The position numbers and the translations under genes are program-made. A DNA stretch of 64,000 nucleotides from Mycoplasmopsis meleagridis (lineage in GTDB: Bacteria; Bacillota_I; Bacilli_A; Mycoplasmatales; Metamycoplasmataceae). The notes under the pieces were generated by a model. The model was not told the origin of the DNA. It was given only the letters and a program-made list of their open reading frames with translations, and did no database searches. Below, piece by piece: positions 11,047-22,600 of the stretch; the first letter of the stretch is position 1, and every line of letters begins with the position of its first letter. Where the stretch lies: NCBI RefSeq assembly GCF_900660695.1, contig NZ_LR215042.1:496001-560000 (forward strand). The letters run 5' to 3'.

Positions 11047-13120
11047 ATTCAACTCTTCTTTCAGTTAATTCATCAAATAAGTGTAAACGATCTTTAGGTA
11101 GGTCGAAATAAATCGTGTCACCTACTACATAATTTAAACGATTATCAATTAAAAAATTAGCTTCTACAGTATCGTGTACTTTAACAATTAATTTACTTTC
11201 TTTACCAAAATTTTCTACAGCTTTAACAATTCCAGAAAAACTGCCTTGACCTTGTTCTCTAACTATAAAATCTTCTGCTCTTAAGCCCACTGCAAAAGCA
11301 GCTTTATCTACGTTAGCAATTTTTATACCTTTAATTTCCTGATCAAAAATAGTTAAAGTTTCGTCTTGATAATTACCAGGGAAAAGAGCCATTTCAGGCA
11401 TTCCTAAGAAACGAGCCACAAATTTATTTTTAGGTTTTCTATATAGTTCCATTGGTGTGCCAATTTGTTGTACTTTAGAAGTAGACATACATACAACAAT
11501 ATCACTAATAGACATAGCTTCTTCTTGATCGTGGGTAACAAAAACTGTAGTAATACCTAATTTTTGTTGAATTTCACGAATTCATTGACGAGTAGAAATT
11601 CTTAATTTAGCATCTAGGTTAGATAAAGGTTCGTCCATTAAAAGAATTTGTGGACTTTTAACAATAGCTCTAGCAATAGCAACACGTTGTTGTTGTCCCC
11701 CAGAAAGTCTTGTTGGTTTTTTTTGTAAAATAGGAAGAATTTCCACTTTTTTAGCAACTTCTAAAACTGCTTCATGAATTGCTTTTCTAATGGTAATAAT
11801 ATCTTTATTTAATTCAACAATTTTTGCTCTTTGCTCTTGAGTTAAAGGAGCATTTTTGAGTTGTTTATCTTCCATCATAACTTGTTTTAAGTTATATTGA
11901 ATTTCAACTTCATCTAAAGCTTTTTTAAAATTATTAAAAGCTAAGTATTGAAAATATTTATTATTGCGTTTAAGTTGATTTAATTCACTACTATTATTTT
12001 TTTTGCTTTCTTGAAATTCGGCTTTTTTAAGCGCTAAATGTTGTTTTGCTTCTTGGATTAATGGTTCGTAAGTAGCTATTTCTCTAGCTTGATTATTGTA
12101 GTATTTATAATAAAGTAAGTTTTTCATTAAAGCATTTTCAACTTTTAACAATTTTAATTTGGTATTAATTGAAAATTTACTTTGATCTTCCTTACGTAAA
12201 TTAACTAATAATTCTTGAGTTTGATTAATTAATTCTTTAGCTTCTTCACTATTTTTTGGTTTAACTTTTTTCAAACTAATTTCAGAATTTAAAAATTCAG
12301 ATTGTTGAAAATTGCTTTCATCTAAAACTTCGCCATTATTTTTGATAATTTGTAATTCATCAGTATAAACTGTTTTTTGTGAATTATATGATCTATTCAA
12401 ACTTTCTAAAGCCTTGAGAACTTCCTTAGAAACAGCTGATAAAGCAGCAGTATAGTGCACTTTGGCCATTTTGTATTCTGTTTCTGCTTTTTCAAGTTCT
12501 TCACGATCTTTGATAATTTTATTAGTAAGTTCTAATGAAGATTCTGCCCCGATTTTACGATAAATTCTTCAAAGTTTTCTAAGTTCATTTATTTTGTTAG
12601 CATCTAAACCTAGAGCTTGTAGGTAAATATATTTAATTTCGTTAATTGCATTATTTTTATTCATAATGACTTTGTTTTGTCATTCAATATCATTTTTAAG
12701 TGGGAATGCAATATTAGCATATACACTCATATGAGGATAAAGAGCATAATTTTGGAAAACAAAACCTAATTTTCTCTTTTGTGGAGGTAATTTAGTTACA
12801 TCCTTACCTCTAAAATAAACATTACCACTAGTAATAGTTAACAAACCAGAAATAGCATTCAAAGTAGTTGTTTTTCCTGAACCTGATGGTCCTAATAGAG
12901 TAACCAAAGCTCCTTCTGGAATAGTAAAACTAACATCATCAACAGCTAATGTTTCACCAAAATCAATAAAAACATTTTTTAACTCAATAGCTGGGTGATC
13001 TTTTTTACTATTTTTATCAGACAATTTTTCGCTTAATCTACTAAATTCAGCTAAATCCTCTTCACTGTAATTAGAATATTTAGATTTAAGCGAATCAGTT
13101 ATTTTACTAATTAATTTCAT
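11036..13120 (-). CDS. ABC transporter ATPase (MsmK/UgpC type) with a large helical insertion
   Basis: Energises the two permeases encoded downstream. 694 residues against about 360-400 for typical MsmK/UgpC. Seen: Walker A GPSGSGKT near residue 80, Q-loop [13 protein letters not shown] near 130, signature [14 protein letters not shown] near 475, Walker [17 protein letters not shown]-loop [11 protein letters not shown], and a C-terminal OB-like regulatory domain. Between the Q-loop and signature is an insertion of about 300 Lys/Glu/Leu-rich, probably coiled-coil residues (146-460) where about 50 are usual. M. genitalium MG187 is also longer than normal. Start follows AAGGAAATAC. Confidence 0.92.
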
Positions 13121-13128
13121 GTATTTCC

Positions 13129-14754
13129 TTATGAATTATTTGTATCTGTTGATTTGTCGCTTGATTTTTCTAAATTTAAAAACCTGTCATAATAACCTGT
13201 TTCATAAATATTTCCTTCTCTATTTTTGCTTAAAAAAGCATAAACTGAAGAAGGTTTCATAATATAAATAGATGAATTAACACCATCTCCATCTACGAAA
13301 TTTTTATAAAAACCTCTTTTATTTATCATTGCTTCATTAAAAGCATCAGCTAATTGGATAGTACTATAGTGGAAACTATCTCTTTTTTGGTTAATAGCGT
13401 TTTTAACATCATCTTCTGAATAAAGCGGTAAAGTTAAACCTGCATTAACAATTTCAACTGTATAAGAATATTCAAAATTATTTCCAAAGAAGAAATCTCC
13501 TAAGTATCTTCCAAAAGCATCTTTTTCTGCATTACCGTTAAATACTACTTTGATTTTTGTTCCCGCAGGGAAATTAGTTTCACCAAAAGCTGAAGAAAGT
13601 TCGGCATATTGATATTCAAAAGGACTTGAAGTAAGAGTTCCAACATGTTTTTCTGGAGTATCGATTCCCCTAATTCTTAACTTAAATTCTGTTTGGTTAA
13701 TAAAAGCGTCATGAAATTCATTATAAAGAGGTGAATCAAGAGGAAAATCTTGAATAACTTTAAAATATACAGTATCACCATCTGCTCAACGAGTAATTTC
13801 AGCTAGTGCTGAAGAATTAACTAGTTCATCTCAATTAACATCAATTTTTTTAGCAATTGCTTTATCAAATCTAGTGTTAAGAGAGCTTGGTAAGGCAAAA
13901 TTAATAGTTACATTATATTCTCTACTTACCGTTTTATTAAGAGCGCCTTCTCATTGATTAGTAGTAGTATTTAAAACAAAAACTTTGTAAGTTACTACTC
14001 TTTTAGTCGTAAAGTCTTTATTTGCTTCAGTAGTTTTTTCTGTATCTGTAACTTTTGGGTTAAGAATATTATTGTTGTATTCTAATAATATTTTTTTGCC
14101 GCTCGATAAATCTACTACATAATAAGGATTTAAGATCTTATAAGAAGGTACATAATAAACATTATCTGCTTCCTGATCTTTAATTTTCAATTGAATTTGT
14201 GATTGGTTTAAAAGATTTTGTATTTCTTCTAATTCTGAGCTTGTTAATGAAGTATTGAAGTCATATAAATCAAGATATTTATCATCTACGATAGTTTGTT
14301 TATAAGTATACCTAATGCCTCTAAGTTCTTCCATTTGAGAATTTTGAGATTTTAAATCTTGAGAAAAAACTTTATATGTATCGGTTTGTTTAGTATAAGA
14401 AGCTAATTTAACTTTTTCATTAGCTGTTTCTTTGTTAGTGGCTTTAATTTCTTCTTTTGACGAATTATTTCATTCTAATTTGTAATTAATGTTTATTGTT
14501 CCATTTGAATATGGAATAGTTACTTCTTTATTTATTTTAGAACCTATACCTAAAGCAGGAATAACTTTATCAATAAAGAAATTATTGTCATTTAGTCTTG
14601 AGTTAATAATATATTGTCTTTCTTTATCTTCCGGGGTTAATTTTATACTTTCTTCTTTTGTTTCTTCGTTTTGGCATGAAACAGCAAGAATAGTACCAAA
14701 AGTACTCAATGTTAATGATGCAAGAGGAATAAATAATTTTTTAAACTTTTTCAT
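13129..14754 (-). CDS. SNase-type (thermonuclease) lipoprotein in the ABC operon
   Basis: Surface nuclease predicted to cut host DNA/RNA. 541 residues: lipobox LAVSC, about 280 residues of unknown ectodomain, then a staphylococcal-nuclease fold at roughly 320-500. Its hallmarks are ADGDTVYFKV (Asp pair for Ca2+), RIRGIDTPEKH (Arg and Glu catalytic) and DAFGRYLGDF (second Arg). Mhp379 of M. hyopneumoniae is a comparable SNase lipoprotein encoded in an ABC cluster. The stop is 8 nt before the ATPase start. An alternative start five codons upstream (14769) cannot be excluded, since neither has a clear Shine-Dalgarno site. Confidence 0.87.
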
Positions 14755-14769
14755 AATTTTTCGGTTCAT

Positions 14770-14806
14770 AAATAAACACGATAACTACTTGCTATCATGT
14801 TTATTT
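14770..14806 (-). other. intercistronic hairpin between the binding protein and nuclease genes
   Basis: Near-perfect 14-bp inverted repeat (14770-14783 with 14793-14806, 9-nt loop; one pair is G-U in the minus-strand RNA) filling the 61-nt gap after the first cistron. No U-run follows, so it looks like an mRNA-processing or 3'-stabilising hairpin that would let the binding protein be made in excess of the transporter, rather than a full terminator. Confidence 0.55.
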
Positions 14807-14815
14807 GTCTAAATA

Positions 14816-17185
14816 TTATTTTTGGAAAATCGCTTGAGCACCAGTAACTATTGAATCAATAATGTCTCTTCTATATGATGAACCTGATACTGTACCATTA
14901 GAACTATTAACAATATTATTATTCAAGTTAATAAATGCTGTTTTGAATTGTTGTCTGAAAATATTTGCGTTAGGGTCACCGATTTCTGCAAATGCGTGAT
15001 ACACATCGCCTTGTTTAATAACATTAGCAAAATCTTGTTTAGCACGTTTTAAGTAAACATTTGTTTCTTTTGAAAAGTCTTGATTTTCAAAACCATTAAC
15101 TGGGAAAATATATGATCCTGAAGATGAAACAATATCCATTGGTGTTCCAGATTTTTCTGTAGTTCCTGCATTTTGACCAACATTTTTAACATTGAAGGTG
15201 TATTTATCATTAGATAACAAGAATTTAACGAATAATCTAGTTGCATTGTCTACTGCTTCGTTTGTATGTATACCTATTAATGATGGGCCTTGAGTATAAA
15301 CAACATGTGGATCTGTTGGTTTTCATTGTGAAGGAGCAGAAAAAGCAAATAATTCATTTCTGTTAAGAACAGATTCTGAACCTCTTGTAATTATTCCACC
15401 AAGACTTTCATCCATTTTCTTAATTGTTCCAAATAGTTCATATATGGTATTAGTAGAAGAAGCAGTTCTATCGGTTCTATATTGGCCTAAATAAACAAAA
15501 GTATCTGATTTAGTCGAAGTTAAATTTTTAAGTTCTGCAAGATGTTTATCTTTTGGATCTACAGTAAATACAATGAAATTATCAGAAGGTTCTGTGTTAG
15601 ATTTAAGTTTTTCTAAATAAGATGCTAATGATGATTTTGCAGTATCATCGTTTGCGTAGTAGTTATATCTATCGTCTTTTGCTTGAACATATGACGGAAT
15701 GTCATCTGGTGAGTAAATACCGTTTGTATTATATTTTTTATCTGTTTTTACGTATGATTTGTCACCTTCTGTTTTAGAAAATACTTTGAAATATTTTACA
15801 GGAACAAACTCTTTAACATTCAATTTGATTGATAACTCAGATGTTGTTTTGTTACCTGAAACAAAACTTTGATAGTAACCGGCTGAAGAACCAACATTTA
15901 AGGCATACTTATGATTTTTACCATCTGTTGATGAATATACTCCATCTGCTTGAATAACAACTGCTCCAGTAGCAATAGCTCCTTTAAGAGCATCATAAAT
16001 AGCAACCATGTTTTTACCAATTTGACTATTTTCATCTTTAATTGATTCATAATCAGCTAGTATAGTGTCATCTTTTGTGACAACTTTAACCAAGAATTTA
16101 TCATCGTCAGCCCCAACTGATGAATAGGCTAGAGTTTCAATAAAACCGGCAGCATCGTCAATACCTAAAACATGAACGTTCGAATTTCTATCTTTCGATA
16201 TGCTAAATAATGTTTTAGCTTTGTTGGCAAATTCAAATAATTTTTGTGCTGATGAGAATGTGCTTTGATCTACAGTATAACCACTCAAGTTAACAGAGCT
16301 TTCTGGTTCACCTCATAATTTTTTAACAGCATTTCTGTCATTTTTTCCTTGTTCTTTAATAGCATCATAGTCGCTTAAGTTAATTTTTGCACCTTTTGAT
16401 TCCATTGTTTCAAGAATATATGACATAACAGGGGCATTAACACCTAAAACATTACCAGAAAGTAAAGCTGGAACTACTCAAGTTCCTGGATTTGAAACAT
16501 ATGAAGTATTACCGTTATTTGCTTTTGTAAATTCACTCTTAAAGTTAGTTAACTTGTTAGATAAATTAGCATTTTCTGAATCGAAATTAAGAAGCATTCC
16601 TTTGCTTGCTAAATTCGATGCCACAACAGGATAATTAAGAATAATGCTGAATAATTCGTTAGTGTTTTTAGCTGTTAATTTGTCATTAACATATTGAGCA
16701 CCTGCATTATATCCACCTGAACCTAAATTGATTAATTCAACTTTTTTATAGTACTTTAGAAAATCGTCAATTTTAGCTAGTTCAGCTGTTTCTTCATCTG
16801 TAAGAGTGCCTGTTGCTTTTTTAGCATCTAATTCTGTTTTTCTAGATTTGTATTCATTACTCAAAGAATTGAATCTATCAATAACAGCTAAAATTGCATT
16901 TCATTGTTCTCTATCTTTTGAAAAGTTAACGCCAACTTTAACAGTATTTATACTATTTGCATCAAGTCTGTTTGATAAAGCAGATTTTAAATTGTTGGCA
17001 TACTCGTAATATGTTTTGGTATTAGTAGTAGAACCTTGATTGTCTTTGTTACCAGTATCACCGCCAGATGTGTTAGGATCTGGTGTTTTTGTATCTGTAT
17101 CTGTACATGAAGCAGCTAAAGCAACAGGAGAGATAATACCCGCTAAAGCAGCTACCCCAAAAAGAGATTTTTTAAATTTAGTCAT
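14816..17185 (-). CDS. Large substrate-binding lipoprotein (P80-like), first gene of the operon
   Basis: Probable extracellular solute-binding lipoprotein feeding the downstream permeases. 789 residues: signal and lipobox VALAASC, a Thr/Asp/Gly tether, then two lobes rich in Asn, Ser and Lys. Phrases such as TWVVPALLSG and AVDNATRLFVKFLLSN resemble type-1 extracellular binding proteins. Start 17185 (MTKFKK) is preferred over an in-frame ATG at 17224 because AAAGG lies just upstream and the signal peptide begins there. It is the promoter-proximal gene of the eight-gene transcript. The P80-family label is from memory of mycoplasma annotations and is tentative. Confidence 0.75.
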
Positions 17186-17526
17186 TAACGCCTTTCCAAA
17201 CAAAATATCAATATTTGCTTTCATTTTAATTATTTATTGTCATTTAACCGCAACACTATTTTAATTAATAAAGTAAATATATAAATATTTAATAATTTTT
17301 TAGTTGAAAAATTGCATTTTTTAAAATATGGCATTTTAAATTTAAAATTTCTGTGATTGGAAAGAAGCTAATTTAAGTATTAAAAGTAATCAAAAAAGTG
17401 AAAAAAGGCATATTAGAGAAACAAATATTTCTTTATCAAGAAGAAATTTTTATTTCTGATTTGGAAAATAAAAATGCTCTAAACTATATTTTTCATTTTC
17501 GTGTTTTTTTATATTATAATACCTAA

Positions 17527-17619
17527 TTTTTTAAATCTTTTGTATCCTATTTCCCCATTAAATAGCCTAATTAGTAAAATCAGTTAAATAAAAAAGAATT
17601 GATAAATCAACTCTTTTTT
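17527..17619 (+). ncRNA. Candidate small RNA
   Basis: A TATAAT at 17515-17520 is followed by a short hairpin CTATTT / AAATAG (17547-17552 with 17560-17565) and by a hairpin with a T-run at 17590-17619. That spacing would give a transcript of about 90 nt with no reading frame of note. The terminator hairpin pairs slightly better on the minus strand, where it serves the MATE gene. Speculative. Confidence 0.2.
17590..17619 (-). terminator. terminator of the MATE gene
   Basis: Stem AAAAAAGAGTTGAT / ATCAATTCTTTTTT in the minus-strand RNA (one G-U pair) with a run of U, 14 nt past the MATE stop codon. Confidence 0.75.
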
Positions 17620-17632
17620 AAAGTATTTTAAA

Positions 17633-19438
17633 TTAATGATGATTCAACAAATTTTTTGCTTCTAATTTTTCTTTGTATTCTTTTTCTAATTTATCAACAT
17701 GATCAAAAAATTTATGTTCAATTTTTCTACTTCAAGAAACTTTATTACTATCTATTTTTGGTAAAACCTTGGATATATAACGATATGAGTAAAATAAAAG
17801 AAATAATGAAGCACTTAAGGTATTGGTAATAAATCCCGCAATTATAATTCAATTAGCAATATCTTTTTCATTTGTATGATTGTAAACTCCATATGCGATT
17901 CCAAAAGCAATTGGAATTATAAAAATGAAAGTAATAAAATTTTCTAAAGCTGTAGCGAGAATTGATTTTTCAATGTTGTTTGTTCCTTGGAAAACTAAAA
18001 AAGAACTTATTGATAATGATAGAGCTACTATCCTTATTGTTAAAACTCGAATAAAATTAGCTGTTTCTTTGACTAAGACACTATCAACATTTAATGCCAA
18101 AACTCATAGATTTCCTGCTGTAAGAGCAATGAAAGTATAAACTACTAAAGCATATGAAATAGAAACTATTAATGTTCAAAAATAAATTTGTTTACATCTT
18201 GTGAAATCTCTTCTTGTGTAATTGTATGAAAGTAAGCTTCTAGCACCATCGCTAATACCAAAAATTGATATTAAAAAGAGAGTAATAATAGGTGTTGCCT
18301 TGGCTCAATAAAATTGAAAATGATTAGGATCAGCAAAAGCAGGTTTAGAAAGAATAATGTTAATCATTGCAAAAGAAAATGCTACACCAAATGATCTAAT
18401 AAAACCACTTAACCCCAATAAGAAAACTGGTCCTAATAATTCTTTATTGAATCTAAAATGGAATAAGCCTTTAAGAGAAAGTCAAACTTCTTTTTTCTTA
18501 GCTTTATAGGATGTATAAATAACACAAAGACATAAATTTACCATTCATCCTATGATAGTAGAAATAACTCCTCCTAAAACTCCTACCTTAGCAACAATAA
18601 TGAATATCGCATCAAGAATGATATTTACAATATTTGCGACAATTCCAGCTGCCATAACATATGTATTAAATCCTTCTGCTCTTATAAAATATGAAAATAA
18701 AGTAACCATTCCTTGTAAAATAGTTCCAGCAGCATAAACGTAGACATATTCATTTGCTCACTTAATACTAAGTTCAAAAGCAGCATCATAGTAAGCTTGT
18801 AATTGTTTTAAATTGCTTAGAGTCATTCCAGCAGCTTGTGCTTTATCAATTTCTAAAACCGTTTTACCTGCTAAAGCTTTCATAATACCTGAACCAACAA
18901 AAATAAATGACATACATGTTGCTAAAATAGATAGAGCAAAAGTACATCAAAACATTGTTGCTCAAATATTTTTTGAAGCTCATTCAAGCTTTTTCGATAA
19001 ACATTTTGTATAGTAAACTGAAGCACCAACAGGAATTAAATAAACTATAGAATTAGAAAAAATTATTAAAGGTTGAAAAGATGCAGAAGTAGTTGAAACA
19101 ATGCTATTAGAAGTAATATAGGCTAATTTATTTGTCATATTTGGTAAGCTATTATATTCATTAAAAAGTTGATTAAAATTATTCAATGAATAACCCATAT
19201 TTATAGGTAAATATGGCGCAATTTCGCCTAATCCATTATTAGTTGCATTAGCTAGTAAAACTGGTTTAGTGCTAGGAACAAATTGCTGAATAAAAACTTG
19301 ATCAACAAAAGAGTAAAGACCAATCATTAATGTAAGAATTAAGGAAGGAACAGCAACTATTCAAATACTTTTTCTAATGGGCGTATGTGCAAATAATATT
19401 TCTGCTCTATCGTGTTTTAGTTGTGCTTTATTTTTCAT
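17633..19438 (-). CDS. MATE-family efflux protein
   Basis: Multidrug and toxin extrusion type, cation-coupled exporter; 601 residues and about twelve hydrophobic helices, longer than the roughly 450 usual. Most of the excess is an external loop between helices 1 and 2 (about 45-95) and a charged C-terminal tail ending in LLNHH. The N-terminal RKSIWIVAVPSLILTLMIGL and internal motifs around SYNYTRRDF match the family. Start follows GGAGGTAAT. Single-gene unit downstream of tRNA-Thr. Substrate unknown. Confidence 0.82.
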
Positions 19439-19508
19439 ATTACCTCCTTTCAATAATAAAAATTTAAATAAAAAAAGCCCCATGCTTTTCTTTTGGCTAT
19501 TTAACAAA

Positions 19509-19584
19509 TGGTGCCGACAACAGGACTTGAACCTGCGACCCCATCCTTACCATGGATGTGCTCTACCTGCTGAGCTATGACGGC
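19509..19584 (-). tRNA. tRNA-Thr (GGT)
   Basis: Cloverleaf on the minus strand with anticodon loop ATGGTAA (anticodon GGT), T-loop TTCAAGT and encoded CCA (19509-19511). The acceptor stem has one U-U mismatch at pair 5-68. A second Thr tRNA (CGT) is at 42296. Confidence 0.95.
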
Positions 19585-19695
19585 GTATAAAAAATTATAA
19601 TACAAAAAATGCTTTTATGCTTTTTTATGGTCTTTTTTTGCGTTAAAAATTATTTGATTATAATTAATATTAATTTTATTAATAGCAAGGCGTTT

Positions 19696-22600
19696 ATGTG
19701 AAGACTATTTAAAGAAGTTTTTAAATCGTTAAGTAAAAATAAAGTTATGGTTATTGGACTAAGTATTTTAGTTTTTTTAACTGCTGCTATTTTTACGCTC
19801 TTAACTAGTGTTAGAAACTCTATGTCTAGAAGCTTTAATAATTACAAAGAAGTTTCTAGATTGCACGACATAAGCGTCGATTTAAATATTAACGCTAATG
19901 GTAGCGCTTACAATAATGGTTATTATGTTAATGGTGAATCTTCATACGATCTTAGTAAAAAACCTTTTAGTCAACAAACATATACTCCTATTGAATATAA
20001 GATAAACTATGATGCTTCATTCAATAATGAAGGTTTTAAAAAATGAAGAAAACAACTTAATCAAATTAATAACAACGAATTAGATAGTTTGATTAAAAAA
20101 TATCAAGACAATAATAATCACAACGAATTAAGTGGCCAAAATATAACTAGTGAATATGTTAATATTTCGTTAATCAAAAATAGTGATTTGAATAAATTAG
20201 GTAATAAGTATTACTTTAAAAAAGATGATATCGTTAGTTTATATGTTTTAAATACCAATAATGAAAATGTTAAATGAGATTTAACTAATATTGAAGATCC
20301 TTATGTAAAATTTAACCAAAATACTTATAAAATAGCTTTATATGAAAAAGACAAAAATAATAATTTTGTTAGAGCTCACCAACAAAATAATTTAGATTTG
20401 AATACTTCTTTAACTTTTGATAAAAATTATTTAATTGGAGATTTATTACGTTTAACTTCAGACAATAATAGAGAAATAGTTTCACAAATTAGCCCTATTT
20501 TTGTCAATGTTGTAACTAAAGAAGCAACATTGGATTATTCTAAGGGAATTAATTGAATTAATGAACAACAAGGCTATAGAATAAATGTAGATCAAATAGC
20601 CAAATATTTTGACTTTAAAAAAGATCCAAATGATGATTTGAATTATATTTTGGATTCAAATAAGAACTTAAATGAATTCGTTAATATAAACAATAATCAA
20701 AAATTAAATGAACAACTAACGCTTAAAAAGGTATTTAATTCTTCTTTATTTATTGATGAAAACAAAACTATTAGCCAAGATCTTAACTATACTTTTAAAG
20801 AACAAAAATATAATATTCCACAAGAATGAATTAATAGCATTAGAATAAATACGTCATTTTTAAGACTTAATTATTACACTTCTTTTGTTGACAAAATTAT
20901 TTACACAACCACAGAAAAAGAAACTGATGAAAATGGTAAAGAAAAAATTGTTTCAAGAGATATATCGGCTAAAGATTTATGAAGCGGTTCTTATAAAACA
21001 TACATGTTAGACTTACTTGCTGATAAAGAAAAAAATAAAAATTTGCTTAATAATTTAGAAATTTTTTCCTATTGATATAAAAAGCAAGTTGAAACAGGCT
21101 ATAAATATGAAAACATTAATGGTAAGTGAACTTTATCTAAAACACCTTTTTATACTAAAGAATCTGAAAGTCAAATTAATCCTAACTTTAATTTTTTAGA
21201 TACAAATATTGTCAAACTTTACACTTATGATAATCGTAAATTACCTATTGATGATAATAGTAGAAATATTTATAAAATAGATCTAAATCAAGCATTAACT
21301 ATTAAAGAAATTGAGAAAAAAAATAATCCTTCCTTGAATCAAGAAATATTGAATAACGATACAGAATTTTACAATTCTATTAGTGATCAATCAATAAGAG
21401 ATAAAAGATTTAAAATCATTCAAGATAATGCTTTAAGACTAACTAAAGAAAATATTATTAATAAAGTAACTAATTTAGTAGGTAAAGAAAATATTGGTTT
21501 AAGAAAAACTATTACTGTTGATTCTGTAAGTGATAGTGGTGAAAAAAATGTTTTTCATTTTATTGATGCAGGAGATAGAGAAAATAAAGTAGATGGTGTT
21601 GAACTAAACGTAGGAAAGCTTTACAATGAACAATTTTCTCCTTCTAAATTACTTACTTTAACAAATAAATCGGATCTTTTTAATAACTATCAAATTCCTC
21701 CTAATATTGCTTCTTTGATTATTCAAAATAATCTTACAAACCAATTCAATGATCCTGATTATGTTCAACCTATAATTCAATATTTAAATATAGAATATAC
21801 TAATCCTCTTACTAAAAATAAAAGTTTTTTAACTAATCAAAAAGTTGTTTGACTAAATAGTTATGTTAAAGATCAAAAAACAATTAAAAATGCAAATCAA
21901 ATTCCTAATTATTTAGATACAAATTTAGGAGTTTATGGGAATTTTGATAGTATCAATTTGGTTAAAAAATATAAAAAAGAAGATGGTTCCTATGGCTATA
22001 AAACTTACTATCTAAATGGTCAAGAAAATGGATTAAACTATAGCTTATTAACTGCTTTTATGGAAAAAAATAATTTAACTATTGCTACTAGTTTTATCAA
22101 AACAAATGGTGATGGTTGAGTAAAATATGACGATAATGAAGCTTATATTCCTTTTAAATTTTGATCAATTAGAGATGATTTAAATCAATTAGTTATTAAG
22201 TCTAATTCCGTTGAACCTTTGATTAAAGAAGGCGAAAAAATTATTATTGACTTAGATATAGTTAAAAAAGGTTTTGTTCAAACTGATTTACTATATCGTC
22301 TTTTTCCTCTTATTCAAAAAGCTTTAGATGATGTTAATTTTACAAGTGTTTTAACTACTGCAAAGATTAATAATTCTACTGTTTTTAAATTTTTATCGCA
22401 ACTTATTTATTATGCATCGCATGATAGTTACGGTAACTTGTTAAATTTGATTTTTAATAATTTTATCGACAAGATAAAGAACGAAGTTATTAAACAAGGT
22501 GATGATGAAAAACAAAAAGCTTATCTAATAGAACAAATTAATAATCTATTTATTACTTTTGACAAATTAAATGGTGTAGAAAAAGATAATTTATTATTAG

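Larger units (their letters stand above)
17186..17632. other. 447-nt intergenic region
   Basis: Holds the promoter region of the minus-strand uptake operon (no unambiguous -10 chosen), the MATE-gene terminator near 17590-17619, and on the plus strand a perfect TATAAT at 17515-17520 that points to no protein gene. No coding region seen. Confidence 0.6.

Noticed and set aside
14770..14806. Hairpin after the first operon gene as a transcription terminator
   Set aside because: No U-run follows in the minus-strand RNA and the nuclease gene starts within 20 nt, so read-through is expected.
17185..17224. Upstream ATG (17224) as start of the 789-residue lipoprotein
   Set aside because: It would add 13 non-hydrophobic residues before the signal peptide and lacks a ribosome site, whereas AAAGG precedes 17185.
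19512..19584. tRNA-Thr(GGT) as a tRNA pseudogene because of a U-U mismatch in the acceptor stem
   Set aside because: All other stems, invariant bases and an encoded CCA are intact; one such mismatch is tolerated.
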